From contig CM057149.1 in the NCBI GenBank assembly GCA_029964075.1, positions 35,484,900-35,548,899 on the forward strand: a stretch of DNA of 64,000 nucleotides, in the 5' to 3' direction. The notes under the pieces are model-generated. The model made no database searches. It was not told where the DNA came from and saw only the letters and a program-made list of their open reading frames with translations. Within the stretch, counting starts at the first letter, position 1, and every line of letters starts with the position of its first letter. The stretch comes from Patiria pectinifera. Its lineage: Eukaryota; Echinodermata; Asteroidea; Valvatida; Asterinidae. This document shows positions 24,901 through 31,153 of the stretch, piece after piece. The position numbers were made by a program, and so were the translations under genes.

Positions 24901-27900
24901 GGAGATTGGCGCACATGGTGCGTACTGTGCGATGTGGCGCAGAACGCGGCGGTGCCGGTGTAGTGTGAATTTAGGACTCTCGAAATATGGACTCATTGGT
25001 AGTATTTCGCAAAGTGAAGATTGTGAATGTTCAACCAATGCATGGGTAAAAGGACCAGATTTCATAGGAGTCCACATTTCATGTGACACCGGAAAAGTGT
25101 CTAAGACCCGCCAGCAAGTGTTCTATCAACCATTTAAGACCAGCCATGTGACAGGCTCTCGACCAGTAGGAATGGGTAAACGGTCGTTAATGAATGGGAT
25201 ATGAAAGGTGTATTTTAAGGATTCCAATAAAAAAAAAAAGGTTCATTGCATTGGCTTTTGATTTTTTACCTTCCCAGCCGTCTACCAGCCCGATAACGAA
25301 GATGACCTCTTGGATGAAAGGCTAAAGAAGAGTCCCTTTGGCTCCACATTCAGGACGTTTGATGCCACGGACTACAAACCAATCGGTAGGCTATTGACAC
25401 TATCAACTGTAATACTTAAAGGGAATATACATCATTTGCTTTTGCTGTAATTTTCAGAAATGGATGGAATTGGGGGGTTGGAAATATATAGCAAATATAG
25501 TTACACTGACTTTTTTGAGGTTTTGGGTTCAAAAATGCTATAAAAACCTAGAAAAACAATCATTTTCCTGTAGTCTGGTTCCCTGACTCCATTTAAGAAG
25601 AAACAGCAGTTTACATACATTGGGGAATTGTAAGGTCAGGGAACCAGTCTAGCTGGCTTGTATCCGTTCATAGGTGTGTAATCGATTGCAAACAAGTGCG
25701 ATGGTCAATTGGGGCCAGTATTTGAAAAAAAGCAAGTTTTTTTCCAACGCTGATCGGCCGATCAGCGTTGGAAATTGATACAAAAATACCACTTTTCTTG
25801 AAAATGACAGTATACCAGGTGCCATGATTTTACAGGATGCTTTACACTGTCATTCACTAACAGTCCAGCAAGGTATTTCAAAATAATTTGGTAGTTTTAT
25901 TTTTTGATGTTGGCAAATGTTGTATTTTCCCTTTAAAGGCACGTAGGATCATTTGCATTTATCCCAAAAGTAACCTACCGATGTATTCTCAAAACACTTG
26001 CTTGGATAAAAGATCGTACTGGTACCAAACATCTTGTGAAGGAATCAAGAAAGATAGGTGATTTCCAGCGATCAGTCAATTGACTGATTTTTGGAAATAA
26101 AAAGAGAACTATTGACAAATCTTAATTCGTGATCAAAAGGTTGGGCATATTTTTCCACTGTTTTCTTGAAACGTTCTTAAATCCACTGAGCTGAAATTTC
26201 AGCAGGTAAGGTTATGAACATTCTTCTTGGGATTTTGAGTGGTGTTATTATTGAAAACCAAAAAAAAAAAGAATGTATGAAAAGCAAAAGATCACATTTG
26301 CCCTTAACCTCCTATGAGGTGAAGATCGCTAGTTAGATTGTACTGACAGTTCATTGTGCTTGAACTGCTTTAACCTGGCCAGTTACTCCAGATGCGTTAA
26401 GATTTGACTATTATGTTCGGCGTTTAGACTAACTGCAGTGCGGAAGGCGAGCTATTGCTTCACTCATATCAATTAAATTACACTGCGGAAGCAGCACGGC
26501 ATCTAGAATGGGCCTTAGACATCTGCAAGGATGGAAGCTTAGCAAGATGAAAAAAAAATGGTAATAAAACTGGATTTTGTCCTTTTTTCCCCCGTCTCTA
26601 GCCACCATCGATGTGAAGAGGAACATCTTTGATCTGGCCACGGACCCTACAGATTGCTATCTTGCAGTCCTTGAGGTTAGTCATCACAAACAACGAAACC
26701 AGGCTACGTTAGACTTCAAACAAAGTATTTTCATTAAAGAAAATCACTAGAGAGAATCATAGAAACTTGGGAGCAGAGGAGAGCTGAATTTAGTTGAGCA
26801 CTGGTACCTTTCTTGTGAGGTCTTATGTTGAGGGCCCAATGTCCAGGCTGTGCTAGTCATATTTTCAGTTGACATTTTGTAAACACTGTTGTTGTTACAT
26901 TTCCTAAATGTGAAATTTCTATCCCGAACCTCAATGATGAAATTTCTATCCCGAACCTCACTTATGAAATTTCTATCCCAAACCTCACTTATGAAATTTC
27001 TATCCCGAACCTCACTTATGAAATTTCTATCCCGAACCTCACTTATGAAATTTCTATCCCGAACCTCACTTATGAAATTTCTATCCCGAACCTCACTTAT
27101 GAAATTTCTATCCCGAACCTCACTTATGAAATTTCTATCCCGAACCTCACTTATGAGATTTCTATCCCGAACCTCACTGATGAAATTTCTATCCCGAACC
27201 TCACTGATGAAATTTCTATCCCGAACCTCACTGATGAAATTTCTATCCCGAACCTCACTTATGAAATTTCTATCCCAAACTTCACTTATGAAATTTCTAT
27301 CCTGAACCTCACTTATGAAATTTCTATCCCGAACCTCGCTTATGAAATTTCTATCCCGAACCTCACTTATGAAATTTCTATCCCGAACCTCACTTATGAA
27401 ATTTCTATCCCGAACCTCACTGATTAAATTTCTATCCTGAACCTCACTGATGAAATTTCTATTCTTGTTTTTTTATTCACAGACCCAGGGCAGTGTGGAG
27501 TCACTCAATGTTGAGAGTGATTGTCGGTTGTACGAGGTCGGAAGACCGCGCAAAGCAGACGGGGAGGAGGAAGAGGTAATCTTATTTCTAGAAAAGAAAG
27601 AGAGGTGGACTTATCAAAAGAATCTCAGTCAAATCTTTGGAACTGCTTGTCTGGTTTTTTTATCTCCTCCAGGATGAGGGGGATGATGACGATGAAGAAG
27701 ACGAAGATGGCTCAGACGACGATGATGATGATGATGATGAGTTTGACATTGAAGACATCTTGGGAGAAAGCAGTGACCGGGAGGATGGAGGCGGGGAAGG
27801 AGGCGAGGATGAAGGTGGGGCGAGAGATGGAGATGGCGATGGTGATGATGATGATCATAACAGTAGCCAAGGCTCGTTGGCTAGTGATATCATCTCGCTC

Positions 27901-28838
27901 AGTTCGGATTCAGGTAATTATGTGATTGGTGATCAGTGGAGTTTGGTTTTTGTTTACTATTTCTGTGCAAGACTAACTATGAATCCCAGCCCAGCCCAGC
28001 CCAGCCCAGTCCAATCCAATCCAACTCGAGCCAACCCAACCCAACCCCACCCATACCAACCCAACCTAGTCCAGCCCAGTCCAGCCAAGTCCAGCCCAGT
28101 CCAACCCAGTCCAACCTAGTCTAACCCAGGCCAGCTTAGCCTAGCTTAGCCTAGCCCAGTCCAGCCCAACCCAACTCGACCCAACCCAACCCAATCCCAC
28201 CTATACCAACTCAACCTAGTCCAGTCCAGTCCAGTCCAGTCCAGCCTAGCCCAACCTGACCCAACCCAACCCAACCCTACCCGACCCGACCGAACCCAAC
28301 CCAACCCAACCCAACCCAAATCAACTCAACCCGACCCAAATCAACCCAACCCAGCCCAACCCAACCCAACCCAACCCAACCCAACCCAACCCAACCCAAC
28401 CCAACCCAGCCCAACCCAACCCAACCCAGCCCAGCCCAGCCCAACCCAGCCCAGCCCAACCAAACCCAGCACAACCAAACGCAATCAAAGCCAACCTAAC
28501 CAATTAAACCCAGCTTTAACCACTTCCAACCCAACCCAGCCTGACCAGCCCAACTTAATCCAGCCCAACATAATCCAATTTCCACCCAGTTCCAAACCTT
28601 ACCACCCAACTAGAAACTACTCCATCCAATTCAAACCCATCCAAACCAAATCTACCCTCGACCCCATCTTAAATCCTTCACCCACTTGAGCCCATAAGCG
28701 CCCGAAATCAAACCAACTCACTCCATTATTTTACCTTTGGGTTTGTGCTTTTTATAATTTTTTTTTCCAGTGTCAGATGACGATGTTGACGACGATGAAT
28801 TTGAAGATGTACTCTTTAGTCTCAACCGACACTGGTGA
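989..28838 (+). CDS. DCAF1: DCAF1 (VprBP), DDB1-CUL4 substrate receptor; 5'-partial, 28 exons in window
   Basis: DCAF1 recruits substrates to the CUL4-DDB1-RBX1 ubiquitin ligase, and the mammalian protein also works with DYRK2/UBR5 and Merlin, mainly in the nucleus. Twenty-eight coding exons can be joined with GT-AG sites. They total 3,591 nt with no frameshift or in-frame stop, giving 1,196 residues ending LFSLNRHW. The vertebrate protein is about 1,500 residues, so the missing N-terminal part lies upstream of base 1. Order seen: ARM-like helical region, LisH motif, Pro-rich linker, WD40 propeller with two WDVR motifs, Asp/Glu-rich tail. This matches the family layout. The exon-by-exon coordinates are given in the domain entries. 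Orthology rests on long runs of recognisable DCAF1 sequence in almost every exon. Confidence 0.96.
1340..1760 (+). repeat. Dispersed repeat with clustered CCTCAATCCTCCAAAAT motifs, copy 1
   Basis: The intron holds at least four imperfect copies of the motif CCTCAATCCTCCAAAAT at irregular spacing, after a segment reading like CCCCTAGGCCC. The same layout recurs at 5456-5800 (same strand) and 3464-3760 (opposite strand), so this is a mobile repeat family and not local slippage. Confidence 0.65.
2125..2475 (-). mobile_element. tRNA-derived SINE-like element, copy 1
   Basis: On the - strand the head (about 2390-2470) carries a polymerase III B-box-like GGGTTCGAGTCC and a tRNA-like body. The far end carries the block GCATTTATATAGCGC read on +, followed by an ATT/AAT microsatellite tail at 2128-2150. 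A related copy lies on the + strand at 23143-23440. SINE class is inferred from the B box plus A/T-rich tail. Confidence 0.6.
2880..3163 (+). repeat. Tandem copies of a 3' splice site plus the start of DCAF1 exon 3-in-window
   Basis: About 93-100 bp units repeat in tandem before the true exon at 3164. Each has the end of the intron (ACTAACTCCTC, pyrimidine tract, CAG) followed by a degraded copy of the exon start. Decoy exon starts are at 2976 and 3069. Both would read TATGCxCTGTGGCTC, keep the correct phase for about 20 codons and then meet TAA. An older, poorer copy begins near 2880. The genuine exon alone continues as an open DCAF1 frame. Confidence 0.75.
3464..3760 (-). repeat. Dispersed repeat with CCTCAATCCTCCAAAAT motifs, copy 2 (inverted)
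   Basis: On the + strand the motif appears reversed as ATTTTGGAGGATTGAGG at least four times, with further degraded copies. The end reads CTAGGGTTAA, the mirror of the start of the copy at 5456. Any long open frame here is a by-product of the repeated motif. Confidence 0.6.
4204..4999 (+). other. DCAF1 intron with no recognised element
   Basis: I see scattered AGTCAA-type short words at 4330-4520 but no clear tandem array, inverted repeat or coding frame. It ends in the acceptor TTTTTCTCCAG before 5000. Confidence 0.5.
5262..5451. mobile_element. Short TTAA-flanked MITE
   Basis: The element starts CCAGTTCACGCCGGG and ends TTGAACTGG, with TTAA on both sides (5258-5261 and 5452-5455). TTAA duplication is typical of piggyBac-type transposition. 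A diverged relative is at 36768-37056. The right-hand TTAA is also the left border of the next repeat (5456-5800). Confidence 0.55.
5456..5800 (+). repeat. Dispersed repeat with CCTCAATCCTCCAAAAT motifs, copy 3
   Basis: This has the same order of segments as the copy at 1340-1760, including CCCCCTAGGCCC, CTCCAATTGTCACCA and a TTATTTCTTGAATTTG stretch. The CCTCAATCCTCCAAAAT-type motif is repeated with mismatches. It begins directly after a TTAA. Confidence 0.6.
6178..6768 (-). pseudogene. Penelope-like element reverse transcriptase fragment
   Basis: On the - strand from about 6768 down, the translation reads NLFMEEFE, then [10 protein letters not shown] with the YVDD catalytic core. After a one-base frame break near 6672 it continues [33 protein letters not shown] and [14 protein letters not shown] second break leads to a frame with [21 protein letters not shown]. 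Spacing and motifs fit the C-terminal RT of Penelope-like retroelements. No GIY-YIG endonuclease was recognised beyond it. It is a decayed, truncated copy inside a DCAF1 intron, opposite to the gene. Confidence 0.8.
6770..7465. repeat. 110-bp tandem repeat array (about 7 units)
   Basis: The word TGTTCTTCAGTTATG recurs at about 6786, 6891, 7001, 7109, 7219, 7329 and 7439, so the period is 105-110 bp and steadies at 110. Units also share GAAGTTCTTGCAACATCT. Part of the unit overlaps the upstream edge of the Penelope-like fragment (the AACAACACTGACAAT segment on -), suggesting that the array grew from the element's own sequence. Overlapping open frames of about 85 codons here are array by-products. 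Confidence 0.85.
8360..8545 (-). mobile_element. tRNA-derived SINE-like element
   Basis: Read on - from about 8540, GGTTGGCGTAGCGGTA resembles a polymerase III A box. GGGTTCGGCCCC about 45 bases later resembles a B box. Beyond the head lies TGGGTTTTCAGTCCCTACC and a TTATTATTATTAA tract near 8270-8283. The tRNA fold is not complete, so this is called a SINE and not a tRNA gene. Confidence 0.5.
8664..8816. repeat. Possible short TTAA-bounded element
   Basis: The block starts TTAACCCGTTAGTG and ends CCAATGGGTTAAA, giving a short imperfect inverted end with TTAA at both sides. It is too short and diverged for a firm family call. Confidence 0.3.
9357..9890 (+). other. DCAF1 intron with no recognised element
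   Basis: Nothing recognisable was seen apart from a duplicated TATTGCCCTCA(C/A)AATTGA phrase near 9476 and 9508. It ends in the acceptor TTCCCTGCAG. Confidence 0.4.
10122..10359. repeat. Foldback element
   Basis: The left arm GAGGGTTTGTGGTAACAC pairs with the right arm GGTGTTACCCCAAACCCTC, and inner segments (AGAATCTCTTTTGAGAAGA, GATCAGTATG) also pair. The two halves fold back along most of the length. A half-copy related to it lies near 14225-14340. Confidence 0.65.
10441..10719. repeat. Inverted-repeat element with AGGGCGGATCC ends
   Basis: It starts AGGGCGGATCCAGAA and ends CCCGGATCCGCCCT, so the outer ten bases are exact inverted copies. The inside is rich in A, T and G homopolymers. 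No target duplication could be fixed. Confidence 0.5.
10785..10945 (-). mobile_element. Degraded SINE-like remnant
   Basis: Segments such as CACAGGCTAGACTCAAGCC and CTACAGAATTACTCTCAAG match, with many changes, the tRNA-like head of the SINE at 2125-2475, in the same orientation. The B box is degraded. Confidence 0.35.
11001..12077 (+). CDS. DCAF1: DCAF1 LisH-motif exons
   Basis: Exons 11001-11144 and 11953-12077. The first carries [19 protein letters not shown] and the second begins [15 protein letters not shown]. Together they form a LisH helix-turn-helix, a dimerisation motif that in human DCAF1 supports oligomeric, autoinhibited assemblies of the ligase. The motif is split by the intron after the first base of a Gly codon. 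The remainder of the second exon is a Ser/Thr-rich spacer ([18 protein letters not shown]). Both exons keep phase with their neighbours at 9968 and 13379. Confidence 0.9.
11458..11668. repeat. 11-bp tandem repeat (CAATCACAAGA-type)
   Basis: About 19 imperfect units of CAATCACAAGA and variants (CATTCACAAGA, CAATCACATGT) run head to tail in an intron. Confidence 0.85.
12455..12745 (-). repeat. Dispersed repeat, copy 1
   Basis: The segment with TGCAACACTTG, AAGATCCATCAGGCAAAAAG, CAGGATACAACTGTGGCATT and GCACCAGATTTTCC is matched in reverse complement at 19175-19455. The relation is clear over more than 200 bp. Family unknown. Confidence 0.6.
12761..13278. mobile_element. TTAA-flanked palindromic MITE, copy 1
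   Basis: TTAA at 12757-12760 and 13279-13282 flanks a 518-bp element. Its ends are inverted: AGGGAAAATACAACATTTGC against the reverse complement of GCAAATGTTGTACATTCCCT. At 12911-12940 it carries a perfect 30-bp palindrome (left arm TCCAACGCTGGTCGG). TTAA target use suggests a piggyBac-type mobiliser; that is inference. Other copies are at 15294-16144, 25420-25932, 35070-35585 and, diverged, 38955-39465. Confidence 0.8.
13379..15231 (+). CDS. DCAF1: DCAF1 proline-rich linker exons
   Basis: Exons 13379-13678 (100 codons) and 15038-15231. The first is dominated by Pro, Ser, His and Gln and ends [20 protein letters not shown], whose GRISF core is recognisable in vertebrate DCAF1. The second is basic at the start (VRKRLIREK) and contains [17 protein letters not shown] and [12 protein letters not shown], strongly like the family just before the propeller. 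Low complexity makes the first exon fast-evolving; its end at 13678 is set by the GTAAGT donor, phase 0. The linker is presumably flexible and joins the LisH region to the WD40 domain. Confidence 0.88.
13710..14088. mobile_element. PIF/Harbinger-like MITE, copy A
   Basis: The 379-bp element starts GGCCAAAAAAAAAGTCTCCG and ends CGGAGACTTTTTTTTTTGGCC, with TAA on both sides (13707-13709, 14089-14091). A three-base TWA target duplication is typical of PIF/Harbinger. Inner arms also fold back (TTTCTGGTATG against CATACCAGAAA). A related element is at 15300-15653. Confidence 0.7.
14225..14520 (+). repeat. Dispersed repeat shared with 63331-63490
   Basis: Bases 14353-14510 match 63331-63489 in the same orientation with few changes, including CAGAGAAATGATCCAAAACT and GATGATGGATGTACAAGATT. 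The preceding part (14225-14340) resembles one arm of the foldback at 10122-10359. Family unknown. Confidence 0.65.
15294..16144. mobile_element. TTAA-flanked palindromic MITE, copy 2, split by another MITE
   Basis: TTAA at 15290-15293 is followed by AGG, then an inserted element (15300-15653), then TATGCAACATTTAC, so the left terminal repeat of this copy has been interrupted. The central palindrome lies at 15953-15986 (34 bp, one mismatched pair). The right end is degraded (GCAAATGTTGTATATTATG) and the outer TTAA is lost. Confidence 0.7.
15300..15653. mobile_element. PIF/Harbinger-like MITE, copy B, nested
   Basis: Starts GGCCCAAAAAAACC and ends TTTTTTTTTTGGCC, with TAA at 15297-15299 and 15654-15656. 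It sits inside the left end of the TTAA element above. It shares with copy A the GACGCGGCGACGC stretch and the GACGCGCGCG(C)-type inner right arm. Confidence 0.65.
16480..26675 (+). CDS. DCAF1: DCAF1 WD40 propeller exons with two WDVR motifs
   Basis: Eleven exons: 16480-16555, 16968-17029, 17570-17651, 17794-17865, 18975-19031, 19706-19788, 22188-22272, 22753-22986, 24193-24286, 25278-25385 and 26602-26675. They encode [73 protein letters not shown] and [19 protein letters not shown] occurs twice, in exon 22753-22986 ([10 protein letters not shown]) and at the start of exon 24193-24286 ([10 protein letters not shown]). In the family these WDXR motifs dock the propeller on DDB1, and both are intact. 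The small exon 16968-17029 reads [20 protein letters not shown]. This propeller is also the face bound by lentiviral Vpr/Vpx in mammals. Confidence 0.94.
16556..17569 (+). other. DCAF1 introns around the small exon 16968-17029
   Basis: No mobile element was recognised. TGACGTCA occurs twice, at about 17138 and 17294, inside otherwise AT-rich sequence. Each is its own palindrome and matches the CRE consensus. There is no other sign of regulation. Confidence 0.4.
17955..18243. mobile_element. Foldback element built from two inverted tRNA-like 3' halves
   Basis: Bases 18042-18131 form a close inverted repeat. The right arm reads GTGGGTTCGAGTCCCACC, a T-arm with a B-box consensus, then CGAGTGA and a T run; the left arm is its mirror. 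The outer flanks also pair (AAACACTGTATACTCGGTGTT against AACACTGAGATTATAGTGTTT), as do TTTTGGCCC and GGGGCAAAA near the ends. The same family occurs as a single-headed SINE at 38130-38430. No complete tRNA can be folded. Confidence 0.6.
18246..18950 (+). other. GC-richer intron block, unidentified
   Basis: This stretch is richer in G+C than its surroundings and keeps a 189-codon open frame on -, but nothing in the translation is recognisable. A short hairpin occurs at 18838-18884 (GGAGTGTTCTATTT against AAATAGAACGCTCC). It may be an unidentified repeat. Confidence 0.35.
19175..19455 (+). repeat. Dispersed repeat, copy 2
   Basis: Reverse-complement match to 12455-12745 (shared on this strand: GAACAATGCCACAGTTGTAT, GATGGATCTTGCTACATTTG). 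Here the phrase GTTGCATGTTGCTACATTTGG is partly duplicated. Confidence 0.6.
19887..20398. mobile_element. Tc1/mariner-like foldback MITE
   Basis: It starts CAGGGTGAATAAAA after a TA (19885-19886). It ends ACTCGCCCTT before the TA at 20399-20400. The halves fold back for most of their length (CTTTTAGTACAAGAATCATT against AATGATTCTTGTACTAAAAG; GTCCACGGATC against GATCCGTGGAC). CAGGGTG ends and TA duplication fit Tc1/mariner-derived MITEs. Confidence 0.75.
20401..20861. mobile_element. Tc1/mariner-like MITE abutting the previous one
   Basis: It starts CAGGGTGACCCCAAAAAAGT and ends ACTTTTTTTTGGTCACCCTG, with TA at 20399-20400 and 20862-20863. The arms extend to TTGTGCAAGCAGA and its mirror TCTGCTTGCACAA. 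It shares its left TA with the MITE at 19887-20398. Confidence 0.8.
21073..21507. repeat. Inverted-repeat element 1 of a pair
   Basis: CAAATGAGTCGTGATAAATG, GAGACGGAACTGGGCA near the left end pairs imperfectly with TGCCCAGTTCTGTCTC and CTCATAAATGAG at the right. No coding frame was seen. Confidence 0.5.
21712..22143. repeat. Inverted-repeat element 2 of a pair
   Basis: AATGTGACCTGTTCTGTCAA at the left pairs with TTGACAGAACAGGTCACAAA at the right. It is similar in size and in the TGCCCAG core to the element at 21073-21507, so the two may be related. Confidence 0.55.
23143..23930 (+). mobile_element. tRNA-derived SINE-like element, copy 2, in two pieces
   Basis: Bases 23143-23360 match the reverse complement of 2200-2475 (CGTGGACTGGAGCATTGAAT, GGTCTGCGGGTAATTCTGCAG, B-box-like GGGTTCAATTCC). 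The matching tail (CAGGGGTAATAATA, TAAAGTGCTTTGAT) appears only at 23890-23922. About 480 bp of unrelated sequence therefore seems inserted in the middle. Confidence 0.5.
24564..25203. repeat. 600-bp foldback family, copy 1
   Basis: It starts AAGGGAATAAATGTGTGCT and holds repeated TTTAAGACC/GGTCTTAAA words that pair with each other, then GGCTCTCGACCAGTAGGAAT near the end. Copies are at 30194-30814 and 40117-40749. Confidence 0.65.
25420..25932. mobile_element. TTAA-flanked palindromic MITE, copy 3
   Basis: TTAA at 25416-25419 and 25933-25936 bounds 513 bp. Left end AGGGAATATACATCATTTGC; right end GCAAATGTTGTATTTTCCCT. The palindrome at 25741-25774 is perfect over 34 bp (left arm TTTCCAACGCTGATCGG). 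Confidence 0.82.
25937..26601 (+). other. DCAF1 intron with no recognised element
   Basis: No repeat or gene was recognised. It ends in a strong pyrimidine tract and TAG acceptor at 26580-26601. Confidence 0.4.
26910..27465. repeat. 27-bp minisatellite, about 20 units
   Basis: Units of ATGAAATTTCTATCCCGAAC plus CTCACTT or CTCACTG repeat with few changes between two DCAF1 exons. Because 27 is a multiple of three, one frame stays open for 139 codons with a nine-residue MKFLSRTSL period. It lies inside an intron bounded by normal splice sites. Confidence 0.95.
27483..28838 (+). CDS. DCAF1: DCAF1 C-terminal acidic tail exons
   Basis: Exons 27483-27575, 27673-27913 and 28771-28838 (including the TGA stop). 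The first reads [20 protein letters not shown], closely family-like, and then becomes Glu-rich. The second is almost all Asp, Glu, Gly and Ser, with an uninterrupted Asp run encoded by a GAC/GAT microsatellite near 27714-27739. The last reads [19 protein letters not shown]. In mammals this acidic tail contributes to Merlin binding and to autoinhibition. The run of GAT codons makes length variation likely. Confidence 0.92.
27985..28510. repeat. Pentanucleotide array, CCCAA/CCCAG type
   Basis: Nearly 500 bp of CCAGC, CCAAC and CCAGT pentamers, purest at 28296-28450 as CCCAACCCAACCCAAC. The - strand is therefore GGGTT-type with closely spaced G triplets. Long open frames of Gly-Leu-Gly-Trp or Pro-Ser-Pro type here are artefacts. 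Confidence 0.95.
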
Positions 28839-29284
28839 TGAGGCCTCGACAAGCAGCGAATTATGTTGTCAAAGAATAATATATATTTTTGTTTATAGTA
28901 TACATTGTAATTGCATTTACCATTATCATGGTCAAGTACTCTATTTCTTTTTTTGTTTCTTTTTGAAATGTTTGTGCTGTTATCCAATTTTCATCAGTTC
29001 ATGGATATCGACCTTTGCCTCCACATTTGATCCAGTATATATGCCAGTTGTATGGTGGCCAGGCTATTTTCATTATCTGTAGTACCCTGGATGCCATACC
29101 TTTGCTGGTTATTATTGTTTTCACAGTCACTCCAACTTTGCAGTGCCTTGGGAGCCAGGCTATGTCCTACTATTAGTGGTAGCCTAGCTGCCATACCAAT
29201 GAAAGCAAAAATTGTCTTTTTTCAGTTACTGGTTTTCTTGGCTACATCTGAAAAGTAAGGAATTCAGGATACTCAAAGTGCATA

Positions 29285-29474
29285 CAGTCGACTCTCGTTG
29301 GTACAAACTCTGTTAATACAAAATTCTGGTTATAACAAACATAACGCCTTGGTCCCAATTGTGCATTTTGTATGAACAATGAATGGGACTGATGTTCCTC
29401 TTAATATAAAATTCTGATATAACAAACAATTTGGCAGTAGGTCCGAACGAGTTTGTTATAATGAGACTCGACTG
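29285..29474. mobile_element. pogo/Tigger-like MITE
   Basis: The 190-bp element starts CAGTCGACTCTCGTTGGTAC and ends TATAATGAGACTCGACTG, with TA at both sides (29283-29284, 29475-29476). The CAGTCGACTC ends and TA duplication resemble pogo/Tigger-type Tc1/mariner elements. Confidence 0.7.
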
Positions 29475-30193
29475 TACAGGTAGTCTGGATTTCAATTCAT
29501 GTTGAAAGCATCTGTTGGGCCAAAAGACACTTTCGGCATCCTCAAAAAAAAGAGTAGTTACATATCCGTATGACCACGACTGATACGTGTGAACATACGT
29601 GAGGTCGTGTTCAAATTTTAGTACCATTGCGTCTGTGCATGAGCTTATTGCTGCGAGTTACAATTGTGTGTCACAAAAATACTGCAAATTCACTATACGC
29701 CATGAAAAAAATCAGTCTTTAAGAGCCTCCGTTTGCAGTCCTATGTCGTACATCAATAAATTAAGAATAAGGGTTTGATATAGTTATTAAATCGGAAGAT
29801 ATTTTGAGTGAAAAGACAGAAATTCATACTGTACTTGCATCAATTGGCTTCCACACGTAGTTCATGTGTCACTTTCTCACATCTCGTATGAGAACACACC
29901 AAGTGAAGTCAGTAGGAATACATGATACTGGTGCAAATTTCAAAATTGCCGAAACTCTCCATTAGCACAACATTCTTACTTGAGAAAAATGCCAAATAGT
30001 TTTACTCAAATACAACAAAAAAGCCTTTTGAGAACGAAATCACAATGCTAAAGGTTTATCTGAATTCATTATGGTCACGTGCAAATCCTTAATATGGGGT
30101 ATCTCTTTGCATGTAATGTTTCATATGCAAACATACTCCATAATTCGACCGAAATATTGTGCCAACACTGTGTCAACACTGTGTCCTGTGTTT

Positions 30194-30814
30194 TAATAAG
30201 GGAATAAATGTGTGTTCGGGAGGTATTATAACACTTTGTTTAAGACCGGTGGGAGTCTGCATGGGTAACTGCATGGGTAATTATCACCCATCCAGACTCC
30301 CACCGGTCTTAAACAGAGTGTTTAATACCGACCAAACACATATTTATTCCCATTCCAAAAAACTAATCTTTTCAGTCCAAAAATCAAAACAAGTAAAAAA
30401 ACTAGAGGTGTCCAACCATTTTGTTCAACAACTTTACTTCATGTTTTACGAAACACCCCTCTTACTATAATATGGAATGCCCCTCCACAACTTGTTACCT
30501 TATAAGGACATTGCTGTGCACATCGCACGTACTGCGCGATGTCGTGCAAATCACAGCTGGGCTGGTGTAGTGTGAATTCGGACCATGAAATACTGATTCA
30601 CTGGTAGTATTGCGCATGCATACGTGGGAATTTGAACGTTTAACCAATGAAACATATAAAAAGGCACCGGATTTCATGGGAGTCCAAATTTCATGCGTCA
30701 CTGGAAAACTGTTTAAGACCAGCTAGCCATGTCTTTATCATCCGTTTAAGACCGGCCACGTGACAGGCTCTCGACCAATAGGAATGCGTAAACTGTCTTA
30801 GGTATTTATGAATG
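30194..30814. repeat. 600-bp foldback family, copy 2
   Basis: AATAAGGGAATAAATGTGTG starts a palindromic first third centred near 30275, where GGAGTCTGCATGGGTAA is mirrored by CATCCAGACTCC. The right part carries TTTAAGACCGGCCACGTGAC as in copy 3 at 40117-40749. Confidence 0.65.
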
Positions 30815-31147
30815 TTATTACGTCTCAATGAAATTGTCGGGCATTGCACTGGGAAAGAATCATTTCCAGTTTTCCATTGAAATGTACTTCACTTGTTTCT
30901 GATATTCAGCTTTTTGTATGCAGTTGGTATTATTTTTTGTTTCATTCCCTTTTGATTCATTCTGTTTCGTAGCCTTATGTTTGGAAAAGATAACGAAATT
31001 AATTTTCAGCTGCTGTTTTCTCGGAAGCGATGCAAAAACATTCTTGTAAATAGCCTGCTAGTAAGTGTAAAACAAAAAGTGGTTTCATCATCATCATAAA
31101 TATGCCTTGTAAAGAGTTTATGATTTGTAAAAAAAATATGAAAATCT

Positions 31148-31153
31148 AATAAA
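31148..31153 (+). terminator. Candidate DCAF1 polyadenylation signal
   Basis: AATAAA lies 2.3 kb after the DCAF1 stop, just before the gap between the two convergent genes. An earlier AATAAA at 29755 is an alternative. Confidence 0.4.

Larger units (their letters stand above)
28839..31153 (+). other. Probable DCAF1 3' UTR
   Basis: This follows the TGA at 28836-28838 and contains no further DCAF1 coding sequence. It includes a short MITE (29285-29474) and a foldback element (30194-30814). AATAAA words occur at 29755-29760 and 31148-31153, so the UTR may be about 0.9 or 2.3 kb long. Confidence 0.45.

Noticed and set aside
26889..27305. 139-codon open frame of repeated MKFLSRTSL
   Set aside because: It is produced by the 27-bp minisatellite in an intron; there is no independent sign of coding.
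28277..28503. Gly-Leu-Gly-Trp-rich open frames on -
   Set aside because: Translation of a pentanucleotide array; no coding signal.
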